5,415 nt of DNA from Nitrosarchaeum sp. (GTDB lineage: Archaea; Thermoproteota; Nitrososphaeria; Nitrososphaerales; Nitrosopumilaceae): assembly GCA_009697485.1 (NCBI GenBank), contig SICY01000066.1, forward strand, positions 1 through 5,415, in the 5' to 3' direction. Shown here piece after piece: positions 1 to 5,392 of the stretch (positions are counted from its first letter, which is position 1; the number at the start of each line of letters is the position of its first letter). Below the pieces are notes generated by a model. It searched no databases. It was not told the DNA's origin and saw only the letters and a list, made by a program, of their open reading frames with translations. A program made the position numbers and the translations under genes.

Positions 1-70
1 AAATCAATTATTTACAGAGCCTGAATTAATCTATATAATAATAAATGAATCACAGAAAACAGTCAACTAA
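1..70 (+). CDS. possible C-terminal end of an upstream gene (partial)
   Basis: Frame 2 is open from the left edge to a TAA at 68-70 and reads about 22 residues ending ...NESQKTVN. The other two plus frames hit stops early, and the composition (acidic and Ile-rich, then a polar tail) looks like an ordinary protein C-terminus. It would end 3 nt before the stop of the convergent adenosyltransferase gene, matching the tight packing elsewhere in the window. The fragment is too short to identify a family, and a chance open frame of this length in AT-rich DNA is quite possible. Confidence 0.35.
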   Translation, partial: NQLFTEPELIYIIINESQKTVN

Positions 71-73
71 AAA

Positions 74-610
74 CTAGACTTTCCAAATAATATCATTGTG
101 TCCACTTCTTTTATTTGATACACGCCCTAAAACAAAAAAAAGATCAGATAAACGATTAACATATTTGATACAGTCATTATTGATTTTTTCTTGTTCACTT
201 AAAAGTACGATGCATATCTCAGCTCTTCGAATAACTGTTCTAATATGATGAAGTTGAGATGCTACAATATTACCACCAGGCAAGATAAAATTAGTTAGAG
301 GAGACAACTCTTCTTCATATTTGTCAATGTTTTTTTCTAAATTATATATCATATCTGATGTGACTCTGTTTTTTTTATCTTCCAATTTTGGATTTGAAAG
401 ATCAGCACCGACTATAAACAATTCATTTTGAATTAAATTTAACAGCGCTGCAATATCCTTATCTAATTCATAAGAGGATATGACTCCCAATACTGCATTT
501 GCTTCATCAATTGTACCATAAGCAATTATTCTTGGATGTGATTTTGATACCCTGGAATTACCTTGTAATCCTGTAGTTCCATCATCCCCTGTTTTTGTGT
601 AAATTTTCAA
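74..610 (-). CDS. cob(I)alamin (corrinoid) adenosyltransferase, PduO/MMAB type
   Basis: This 178-residue protein should transfer the 5'-deoxyadenosyl group of ATP to cob(I)alamin, making adenosylcobalamin in the cytoplasm. Hallmarks seen: the N-terminal ATP-binding segment TKTGDDGTTGL (5-15), R20-V-x-K23, YGTIDEANAVLG (31-42), FILPGG (108-113), the helix with R124, R128, R129 and E131, and NRLSD (152-156) followed by FFVLGR. These correspond to the conserved ATP and cobalamin contacts of the PduO family, and the length is typical. The start is TTG at 610-608. No in-frame ATG lies between it and the upstream stop, and family members begin only a few residues before the TKTGDDG motif, so TTG is the best choice. 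No Shine-Dalgarno site is seen. In ammonia-oxidising archaea AdoCbl serves methylmalonyl-CoA mutase of the hydroxypropionate/hydroxybutyrate cycle (family knowledge). The symbol varies (pduO, cobO, mmaB), so none is given. Confidence 0.95.
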   Translation of the reverse strand: MKIYTKTGDDGTTGLQGNSRVSKSHPRIIAYGTIDEANAVLGVISSYELDKDIAALLNLIQNELFIVGADLSNPKLEDKKNRVTSDMIYNLEKNIDKYEEELSPLTNFILPGGNIVASQLHHIRTVIRRAEICIVLLSEQEKINNDCIKYVNRLSDLFFVLGRVSNKRSGHNDIIWKV

Positions 611-650
611 TATTGTATGAAAATATCTTAAACTATTATGTTGTTCGAAT

Positions 651-658
651 TATATATT
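651..658 (-). promoter_or_regulatory. putative TATA box for the adenosyltransferase gene
   Basis: On the minus strand this reads AATATATA, a good archaeal TATA-like element about 45 nt before the TTG start. It would place transcription initiation near 629 and leave a leader of roughly 18 nt. A weaker element (ATAGTTTAAG, 627-636) would instead give a leaderless transcript. The assignment rests on sequence and spacing only. Confidence 0.4.
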
Positions 659-760
659 ACCATTCACTTGTAAATATGATTATTGGCTAATGTTATTTTT
701 CGGTATTATGATTATTCATTTGAAGATAGCCCAAAACTAAACCACGATGCAGATATCATT

Positions 761-772
761 CATTATAATTTT
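761..772 (+). promoter_or_regulatory. putative TATA box for the HD-domain gene
   Basis: CATTATAATTTT is centred about 42 nt before the ATG at 808. With the usual TATA-to-start distance of about 26 nt, transcription would begin near 792 and give a leader of about 16 nt. No Shine-Dalgarno motif is visible in that leader. Confidence 0.35.
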
Positions 773-807
773 GGATCGAAATACAACATGCAGAAAATTC
801 TACTATC

Positions 808-1338
808 ATGATTCTTGATTTTTTTCATACATCTGCAAATCTAAAAAAAATTCCACGACAAGGTTGGATTAATAAATTATCAACAGACAAACCAGAATCT
901 GTTGCAGACCATACATTTTCTATGGCCATAATGGGAATGATCTTTTCAGATTTAGAAAATCATAATACTGGAAAAATTTTAAAAATGATTCTTTTGCATG
1001 ATTTAGCAGAATCCACAACAGGTGATATTACTCCAGAACGAATTTCAAAAGAAGAAAAAACAATCTTGGAAAACAACGCAATGAAAAAAATTCTAAATGA
1101 TTTACCTTTATCACTTCAAAAACAATATGATAATCTTTGGGAGGAATACCAATCAAATGAATCTAAAGAAGCAAAAATCGTTCATCAACTAGACAAGTTG
1201 GAAATGGCATTACAGGCAAAAATTTATTCTAATGAAGGATATTCTAAAGAAAATCTGGACTCTTTTTTTAATTCTGCAAAAAATGAAATAAAGGATCCAA
1301 TATTATTGGAATTATTTAGTAAAATATTAGAGAAATAA
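808..1338 (+). CDS. HD-domain phosphohydrolase, HDDC2/YfbR-like (5'-deoxynucleotidase family)
   Basis: This 176-residue protein carries the metal-binding HD signature in the expected order: H35 (in ESVADHTFSMA), H64-D65 (in LLHDLAES) and D129 (in HQLDKLEMALQA). E68 and D73 (LAESTTGDI) are also in place. The N-terminal segment LKKIPRQGWI (12-21) matches the 'L-K-x-x-P-R-x-G-W' stretch typical of HDDC2/YfbR relatives, in which Arg and Trp help hold the nucleotide. Relatives hydrolyse deoxyribonucleoside 5'-monophosphates using a divalent metal, so a role in nucleotide-pool control in the cytoplasm is likely. Exact substrate cannot be read from sequence. The ATG at 808 is chosen because it gives the family's usual short N-terminus, and the ATG at 788 is out of frame. 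The next gene starts 3 nt after this stop, so they are probably co-transcribed. Confidence 0.88.
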   Translation: MILDFFHTSANLKKIPRQGWINKLSTDKPESVADHTFSMAIMGMIFSDLENHNTGKILKMILLHDLAESTTGDITPERISKEEKTILENNAMKKILNDLPLSLQKQYDNLWEEYQSNESKEAKIVHQLDKLEMALQAKIYSNEGYSKENLDSFFNSAKNEIKDPILLELFSKILEK

Positions 1339-1341
1339 ATC

Positions 1342-1569
1342 ATGTCCGAAAAAAGTAAAGATGAATTAATTGAAGCACAAAAACAAGTCATCGGAATTCT
1401 TTTTGAAGTAATCAAGAGATTACAAGCAAATAACGACTTGGATGAAGAATATTTCCAAATAATTTCCTCCAGTGATAAAACAAAAAACCAAAGAGGGGCA
1501 AAAATACTAGATGAAAGAAAGGAAAATGCACTGATAGTTGGAAGACTCTTAGAACAATTAGAAATTTAA
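1342..1569 (+). CDS. small hypothetical protein downstream of the HD-domain gene
   Basis: This 75-residue charged protein is not recognised. It looks mostly helical: an amphipathic N-terminal helix (about residues 5-30, with DELIEAQKQVIGILFEVIKRL), a polar centre (SSSDKTKNQRG, 43-53), and a second helix to the C-terminus (ENALIVGRLLEQLEI). There are no cysteines, signal peptide or membrane segment, so it is probably cytosolic. The ATG lies 3 nt after the HD gene's stop, which implies one transcript and probably translation by ribosomes finishing the upstream gene. It could be a partner or regulator of the HD protein, but only the adjacency supports that. The alternative minus-strand frame across this boundary is a shadow. 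Confidence 0.7.
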   Translation: MSEKSKDELIEAQKQVIGILFEVIKRLQANNDLDEEYFQIISSSDKTKNQRGAKILDERKENALIVGRLLEQLEI

Positions 1570-1584
1570 TTTTTACAATCTTAT
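1570..1584. terminator. 15-nt convergent gap, possible overlapping termination zone
   Basis: Only 15 nt separate the TAA of the plus-strand 75-residue gene from the TAA of the minus-strand 93-residue gene. A T5 run (1570-1574) follows the plus-strand stop, and archaeal termination often uses such T-tracts without a hairpin. The transcripts probably run into each other's 3' ends. Confidence 0.3.
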
Positions 1585-1866
1585 TTAATCATCGGTAATA
1601 ATTCGTAGTCTTGCTGTTTGTTCATATTTGTCTTGAATGTAGTGGGAGAGATTTATCACTCTAATTCTGGATGCCTTGTTTGACCAACTACCTTCATTTT
1701 CAAACCATGATTCAATGTCATCTACATCATACCTTTCACCACTTTTGAGAATGTCTCTGAAAATAGATTTGATCTCTTCTATTTCTTGTTCTTTTAGATT
1801 ACTTTTGTCTTCAATCATGGTGGTGATTTCATTTAATTTTATTATCACATTATTTGTAAGAGGCAT
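1585..1866 (-). CDS. small conserved-looking protein with 'DDIESWFENEGSW' motif, function unknown
   Basis: This 93-residue protein starts at the ATG at 1866-1864. It has an N-terminal helical part (about 5-42), then YDVDDIESWFENEGSW (46-61), then ASRIRVINLSHYIQDKYEQTARLRI (65-89). The tryptophan/acidic motif followed by an R-I-x-N-L-S-H-Y helix resembles a small family I associate with ammonia-oxidising archaea, but I know no function for it. There are no cysteines, membrane segment or signal peptide. The frame stays open much further upstream (to 2157), but that extension runs antisense through the next gene and becomes low-quality (runs of Leu, Ile, His, Cys), so it is rejected. A GTG at 1926-1924 would give 113 residues and is the main alternative. 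A TATA-like element about 24 nt before the ATG favours the shorter, leaderless form. Confidence 0.72.
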   Translation of the reverse strand: MPLTNNVIIKLNEITTMIEDKSNLKEQEIEEIKSIFRDILKSGERYDVDDIESWFENEGSWSNKASRIRVINLSHYIQDKYEQTARLRIITDD

Positions 1867-1885
1867 GATTTTATTAGATTTAGAA

Positions 1886-1893
1886 GATATAAC
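1886..1893 (-). promoter_or_regulatory. putative TATA box for the 93-residue gene
   Basis: The minus strand reads GTTATATC, centred about 24 nt before the ATG at 1866. That spacing puts the transcript start at or next to the start codon, as in leaderless archaeal mRNAs. No Shine-Dalgarno site lies between it and the ATG. Confidence 0.4.
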
Positions 1894-1910
1894 AGTCTTT
1901 TGAGATATTG

Positions 1911-1920
1911 TTTTTATAAC
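1911..1920 (+). promoter_or_regulatory. putative TATA box for the 115-residue gene
   Basis: TTTTTATAAC is centred about 26 nt before the GTG at 1941, the exact distance expected for a leaderless archaeal transcript beginning at that GTG. This supports the GTG over the in-frame ATG at 2028. Read on the other strand the same bases (GTTATAAAAA) are also TATA-like and could serve the divergent gene with a leader of about 23 nt. Confidence 0.4.
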
Positions 1921-1940
1921 AATCACATCTTCTTTGAGTA

Positions 1941-2288
1941 GTGCAATATTTTCTGGCTTTAAAAACAGGGCAAAAAAGAGTTGCAAGTGCAAGAGAATAT
2001 CTAAACAAATTAACCAACGGTAAGGCAATGCCTGCACTTGCATTGAGGGATAACAAATCAAATGTATGGGAGCCAGTTGGGGAGGAAAATCTTTACGCAT
2101 TTGTTGATGAATCAGCAGGATTTGTTTTAACAGATAACAGCGGATACATACTTGCACTGGTAGATAAAAATGGGATTTCTAAAACAATTGTTCAGGGAGT
2201 TACAAAGGAGCAAAAAGAAATTCTCGAGAATTTATTTCAAAAAGACGATATTTTGGAATATAAAGGTAAGGTAATACTTCCTGTTTAG
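1941..2288 (+). CDS. hypothetical protein, GTG start, function unknown
   Basis: This 115-residue protein is not recognised. The N-terminal 25 residues are basic and helical (TGQKRVASAREYLNKL). The middle is rich in short strand-like segments (AMPALALRDNKSNVWEPVG, YAFVDESAGFVLTDNSGYILALVD). The end has a helix (TKEQKEILENLFQ) and a final strand (YKGKVILPV), suggesting a small mixed alpha/beta domain. There is no signal peptide or membrane segment. An in-frame TGA at 1935-1937 blocks any extension, so the start is GTG 1941 or ATG 2028 (86 residues). The well-placed TATA element and the protein-like basic helix favour the GTG. The long minus-strand frame overlapping its first two thirds is treated as a shadow. 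Confidence 0.68.
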   Translation: MQYFLALKTGQKRVASAREYLNKLTNGKAMPALALRDNKSNVWEPVGEENLYAFVDESAGFVLTDNSGYILALVDKNGISKTIVQGVTKEQKEILENLFQKDDILEYKGKVILPV

Positions 2289-2300
2289 TCAGATTGACAA

Positions 2301-2306
2301 TTTTTT
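2301..2306 (+). terminator. T-tract, possible terminator of the 115-residue gene
   Basis: A T6 run sits 13 nt after the stop of the preceding plus-strand gene and before the promoter region of the next one. It is consistent with archaeal T-tract termination. No hairpin is evident. Confidence 0.3.
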
Positions 2307-2336
2307 ACCAAGTATAGTCAAAAAAAATCAGCGTAA

Positions 2337-2348
2337 AGCTTTTGTTAT
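2337..2348 (+). promoter_or_regulatory. weak putative promoter of the cyclodeaminase-type gene
   Basis: AAGCTTTTGTTA (2336-2347) combines a purine-containing BRE-like stretch with a weak TATA-like TTTGTTAT about 25 nt before the ATG at 2369. The spacing fits a leaderless transcript. The match to consensus is poor, so a different promoter or read-through from the upstream gene is possible. Confidence 0.25.
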
Positions 2349-2368
2349 CATGATATTTAGAATAACAA

Positions 2369-3595
2369 ATGGCAAAATTTTCTCAAGAGATTGAAGTTAG
2401 CGGACATCTTATTGATTCATCAATTCTCACAAAAATATTTGATAAAATCATGGATCTTCAGGGTGAATTTCAAGTAGAAGAAATCAATATTGGAAAAAAG
2501 AAAAAGGATCCATCATATGCCAGACTATCCATTACTGGAAAAAATCAAAAACATCTAGATGAAATTTTAAAAACAATTCATCGAGAAGGCGCAGTCTCAA
2601 AAATACAAAAAGAAATTTTGCTAAAAAAATCACCAAAAGATATGGTGATGCCTGATGATTTTTACAGCACCACAAATAACCATACCCAAGTTTTCCATAA
2701 TGAAAAATGGATTCAAGTTGAAAATATGATGATGGACAAATGTATTGTATTTAAAAATAGCAGGGCATTTTGTGTACCTGTAAGGGATATAAAAAAAGGA
2801 GACGAGATAATAGTTGGCGAGGGGGGAATCAAAATTACTCCACCTGAGCGTCCAAGAGAGGGAGTAAATGTCTTTGAATTTATGGGAAGCTCTAGCTCCA
2901 GTGAGCGACCAACTCAGCACATTGCAAATAAAGTGGCAGAAGATATCTACAAGACGAAAAAGGCTGGTGGAAAAATCATAATTGTCGGCGGTCCTGCCAT
3001 AGTTCATACCGGTGCGGCAGACGCAGTTGCAGAATTGATCAAATTGGGATTTATTGACGGGGTTTTGGCTGGAAATGCTTTGGCAGTTCACGATATAGAA
3101 TACGCCACATTGGGAACATCACTTGGAATGAATGTTCATGATGCTACTCTGGCATACCATGGACATCGAAATCATATGGATACGATAAATGCAGTTTTTC
3201 GTGCCGGCTCTATTGCGAATATGGTTAAAACAAAAAAACTAACACGTGGGATAATGTACCAGTGTGTAAAAAATAAAATTCCATTTGTATTGGCAGGCTC
3301 TATTCGTGATGATGGTCCATTACCTGATGTAATTACAGATGTGACAGAAGCACAAAGAGAATACAAAAAAATTCTCAAGGATGCAAATATGGTGATTATG
3401 ATTTCTACAATGTTGCATTCCATTGCAACTGGAAATATGTTGCCCGCAAATGTCAAAGTTATAGTAGTTGATATCAATCAGCCAACTGTCACCAAGCTTA
3501 TGGACAGGGGAACATGGCAAGCATTGGGTATAGTGACTGATGTTGGTGCATTTTTGCCAATGGTTCTACAACAAATTAAAAAACAGAAAAAATAG
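2369..3595 (+). CDS. ArgZ-like / LOR-SDH family protein, probable archaeal ornithine cyclodeaminase
   Basis: This 408-residue protein belongs to the TIGR00300-type family ('LOR/SDH bifunctional enzyme conserved region'). Archaeal and cyanobacterial members include ornithine cyclodeaminases that convert ornithine to proline and ammonia using bound NAD. Residues about 1-95 form the small conserved N-terminal domain (SGHLIDSSILTKIFD, then ARLSITG). The remainder is the nucleotide-binding part: VGGPAIVHTGAADAV (206-220), LAGNALAVHDIE (233-244), GTSLG (249-253), GHRNHM (265-270), AGSIRDDGPLPDVITD (309-324), MLHSIATGNMLP (348-359), VDINQPTVTKLMDRG (367-381) and TDVGAFLP (390-397). It lacks the N-terminal arginine-dihydrolase domain of cyanobacterial ArgZ/AgrE, so it should use free ornithine rather than arginine. 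The length is normal for stand-alone archaeal forms, and the ATG is the natural N-terminus. Family assignment is strong. The reaction is inferred. It appears monocistronic. Confidence 0.88.
   Translation: MAKFSQEIEVSGHLIDSSILTKIFDKIMDLQGEFQVEEINIGKKKKDPSYARLSITGKNQKHLDEILKTIHREGAVSKIQKEILLKKSPKDMVMPDDFYSTTNNHTQVFHNEKWIQVENMMMDKCIVFKNSRAFCVPVRDIKKGDEIIVGEGGIKITPPERPREGVNVFEFMGSSSSSERPTQHIANKVAEDIYKTKKAGGKIIIVGGPAIVHTGAADAVAELIKLGFIDGVLAGNALAVHDIEYATLGTSLGMNVHDATLAYHGHRNHMDTINAVFRAGSIANMVKTKKLTRGIMYQCVKNKIPFVLAGSIRDDGPLPDVITDVTEAQREYKKILKDANMVIMISTMLHSIATGNMLPANVKVIVVDINQPTVTKLMDRGTWQALGIVTDVGAFLPMVLQQIKKQKK
3577..3594 (-). terminator. minus-strand T-tracts, possible terminator of the gat unit
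   Basis: Read on the minus strand this is TATTTTTTCTGTTTTTTA-like: two T6 runs separated by a few bases, about 130 nt beyond the stop of the last minus-strand gene. The same bases encode the Lys-rich C-terminus of the convergent plus-strand gene, so a terminator would overlap that coding end. This is sequence-only evidence. Confidence 0.3.
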
Positions 3596-3695
3596 ACATA
3601 TGCAGTCAATCTTGGATGCTGTTTAATATCGGATTATTGTCAAGCAAATATCATTAAAGATAATTTTAACAATTTTAAGTTTAATGGAAATGTTA

Positions 3696-3702
3696 TTTTT
3701 TT
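3696..3702 (+). terminator. T-tract, possible terminator of the cyclodeaminase-type gene
   Basis: A T7 run lies about 100 nt after the stop of the plus-strand gene, in the 125-nt AT-rich convergent gap 3596-3720. The rest of the gap shows no ORF, RNA gene or strong hairpin. The tract fits archaeal T-rich termination. Confidence 0.3.
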
Positions 3703-3720
3703 AATTCTAGACTTGTAAGA

Positions 3721-3984
3721 TCAAGAAATATCAATTCCTAATCTTCTGGCACATGCAATTGCCGCTTTACCATCATCTTCAGTAATGCCAACTTTTTCAA
3801 ATTTTTCTACCCATCCTGTTTTTGTGTTCATTGTATTTTCTCTGTAATATTCTCGTAAAATTACGCCTATTTGGGCATCTAGTCTGTATCTTGTTGCCTC
3901 GTTCATGCCTGCCTGGAGTATGACCGAATCAGAATTTGCCAATATTTTGATAAATTCAATGTCTTCTAAAGAAAGATCAGCCAT
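3721..3984 (-). CDS. hypothetical protein encoded directly after gatB
   Basis: This 87-residue acidic, helical protein is not recognised. Visible segments are LSLEDIEFIKILANSDSV (4-21), a central helix DAQIGVILREYYREN (36-50), a conserved-looking TGWVEKFEKVGIT (55-67), and DDGKAAIACARRLGIDI (69-86). It contains one cysteine and no membrane segment or signal. The ATG lies 4 nt after the gatB stop, so it should be the last gene of a gatA-gatB transcript. Its size and neighbourhood recall GatC, but it lacks the GatC C-terminal pattern, and the resemblance at the N-terminus ('LSLEDIEFI') is too slight to call. A helper role for the amidotransferase or an unrelated housekeeping role are both open. 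Confidence 0.72.
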   Translation of the reverse strand: MADLSLEDIEFIKILANSDSVILQAGMNEATRYRLDAQIGVILREYYRENTMNTKTGWVEKFEKVGITEDDGKAAIACARRLGIDIS

Positions 3985-3988
3985 AAAA

Positions 3989-5392
3989 TTACTGAATCTT
4001 CTTTTTTAATAAATTCAAAGTTACATTTGGATCTGCTTTTCCTTTTGTCTTTTGCATTACTTTTCCTACCAAATAATTGATAGTTTGAGGATTAGATTTT
4101 GCTTGCTCTACAGCTTGGGATTCTTCAGAAATAACAGATTCAATAATTTGTAATAATTCAGATTCATCAGATACGTTACCTAGATCAAGTTCAGATATCA
4201 CATTAGATAATTCCTTACCTGTTTTTACAATTTCATATAGTGCATTTTTGGCAGAAGTTCTTGCGATTTTACCTGATTGTATTGAATCAGCTATCTCTTT
4301 TAGATGAGTTGGTTTTAATTTTGAGGATTCTCTTTTTTCTCTTGTATCTACCAATCCCATCAAGTCAGTGGTGATAATGTTTGCAACTTCTTTGGCATTT
4401 TCTTTTGTATGTGCATCCTCAAATAAGTCTGAATAAAATTTATCAGATGAAAGTACATCTGCAACCTGTGCAGGAATATTGTATTTTGAGATATAGCGTT
4501 GTTTTTTAGAACTAATACTCTCAGGCATTTCTGATTTTAATTTTTCTTTAACTTCATCACCTATTCTAACCCATGGAATATCACCTTCTAGAAAATATCT
4601 GTAATCCAGATCTTCCTCTTTTGACCTTGAAGAAATTGTAATCTTTCTTTTATCATCCCAATGACGTGTTTCTTGAATGATTGGTATATCTCGTGAATGC
4701 AAACTTTGCTGACGTGTAATTTCAAAATGAACTGCTTTTTCCAAATCATGAAAGGAGCCAATATTTTTTATTTCTACTTTGTTTCCGCCCTCAATTGATA
4801 CGTTAGCATCTGCCCTCATTGCTCCCTCCAGACTAGGATCAGATACTCCAAGATTTTCCAACAAATCAGATAGTATGTTTAGAAATTCCCTTACCTCTTT
4901 TGGGTTTTCAAAGTCAGGCTCAGTTACTATCTCCACTAAAGGTGTACCTGCACGATTATAATCCACTAATGTTACTAGGTTTTTTTCAGAACTACCCTCA
5001 TAAATTAGCCTACCTGGATCTTCTTCTAACTGAATTCTGGTAATACGTATCTTTTTTTCTCCAACCAAAATAACTCCAGCGCCTCCAACACTCGTATCAC
5101 CATAGATGTTTAGTTGGGTGATTTGAAAATTTTTTGGCAAATCAGGATAAAAATAATTTTTTCTAAAAAATGCAATTTTTTCAGGGGTACTACAATTTAG
5201 TGCCATTGCAATCATTGTTGCTTTTTCAACAGCTTTCTGATTTAATCTAGGAAGACTACCTGGTAACCCCATACAAATAGGACAGATGTTAGTATTTGGT
5301 TCAAACTCTCTATAATTTGCCTTGCATGAACAAAATAATTTACTTTCTAACTTTGTAAGTTGACTGTGAATCTCTAATCCAATTTTTGTCAA
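3989..5392 (-). CDS. gatB: aspartyl/glutamyl-tRNA amidotransferase subunit B
   Basis: GatB phosphorylates the side chain of mischarged Glu-tRNA(Gln) or Asp-tRNA(Asn) with ATP and amidates it with ammonia channelled from GatA. Most archaea make Gln-tRNA with GatDE, so Asp-tRNA(Asn) is the likelier main substrate (inference). The 467 residues are full length. Seen in order: KIGLEIHSQL (3-12, catalytic E7/H9), zinc ligands C21, C23, C37 and C40, FRKNYFYPDLPKNFQITQ (76-93), IQLEEDPG (120-127), DYNRAGTPLVEIVTEPD (144-160), MRADANVSI (192-200), VEIKNIGSF (206-214), ETRHWD (241-246) and DLDYRYFLEGDIPWV (261-275). A helical linker leads to the YqeY-like tRNA-binding tail ending NYLVGKVMQKTKGKADP (439-455). 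The start is TTG at 5392-5390, supported by a Shine-Dalgarno GAGGT six nt upstream and overlap with the gatA stop. The open frame continues to the window edge, but those codons belong to gatA in another frame. Confidence 0.96.
   Translation of the reverse strand: MTKIGLEIHSQLTKLESKLFCSCKANYREFEPNTNICPICMGLPGSLPRLNQKAVEKATMIAMALNCSTPEKIAFFRKNYFYPDLPKNFQITQLNIYGDTSVGGAGVILVGEKKIRITRIQLEEDPGRLIYEGSSEKNLVTLVDYNRAGTPLVEIVTEPDFENPKEVREFLNILSDLLENLGVSDPSLEGAMRADANVSIEGGNKVEIKNIGSFHDLEKAVHFEITRQQSLHSRDIPIIQETRHWDDKRKITISSRSKEEDLDYRYFLEGDIPWVRIGDEVKEKLKSEMPESISSKKQRYISKYNIPAQVADVLSSDKFYSDLFEDAHTKENAKEVANIITTDLMGLVDTREKRESSKLKPTHLKEIADSIQSGKIARTSAKNALYEIVKTGKELSNVISELDLGNVSDESELLQIIESVISEESQAVEQAKSNPQTINYLVGKVMQKTKGKADPNVTLNLLKKKIQ

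Larger units (their letters stand above)
611..807. other. divergent intergenic promoter region
   Basis: These 197 nt separate the minus-strand adenosyltransferase gene from the plus-strand HD-domain gene. I see a TATA-like element for each side but no tRNA, convincing small ORF, strong hairpin or riboswitch-like fold. The only repeat noticed is ATGATTATT, present twice (677-685 and 708-716), which could be chance in such AT-rich DNA. No cobalamin riboswitch box is recognisable upstream of the adenosyltransferase gene. Confidence 0.5.

Noticed and set aside
611..807. Cobalamin riboswitch upstream of the adenosyltransferase gene
   Set aside because: No B12-box-like sequence or extended fold is visible, and the inferred leader is only about 18 nt.
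1224..1415. Minus-strand 63-residue frame across the HD gene and the 75-residue gene boundary
   Set aside because: It lies antisense to two well-supported genes and has no recognisable features.
1676..1903. Plus-strand 75-residue frame opposite the 93-residue gene
   Set aside because: It has Ser/Leu/Ile-rich shadow composition opposite a motif-bearing protein and reads across the divergent promoter.
1867..2157. Upstream extension of the minus-strand 93-residue gene to a 190-residue protein
   Set aside because: The extension runs antisense to the better-looking 115-residue plus-strand gene and is a Leu/Ile/His/Cys-rich low-quality translation. It would also cover both TATA-like elements.
2630..3520. 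Three minus-strand frames inside the cyclodeaminase-type gene
   Set aside because: They are antisense shadows of a conserved protein, with His/Cys/Ile-rich composition typical of non-coding translation.
3721..3984. GatC identity for the gene after gatB
   Set aside because: Only size and position fit. The conserved GatC helix and C-terminal pattern are not present, and the second half (TGWVEKFEKVGIT...CARRLGIDI) is unlike GatC.
4779..4961. Plus-strand 60-residue frame inside gatB
   Set aside because: It is antisense to the conserved catalytic region of GatB, so a shadow.
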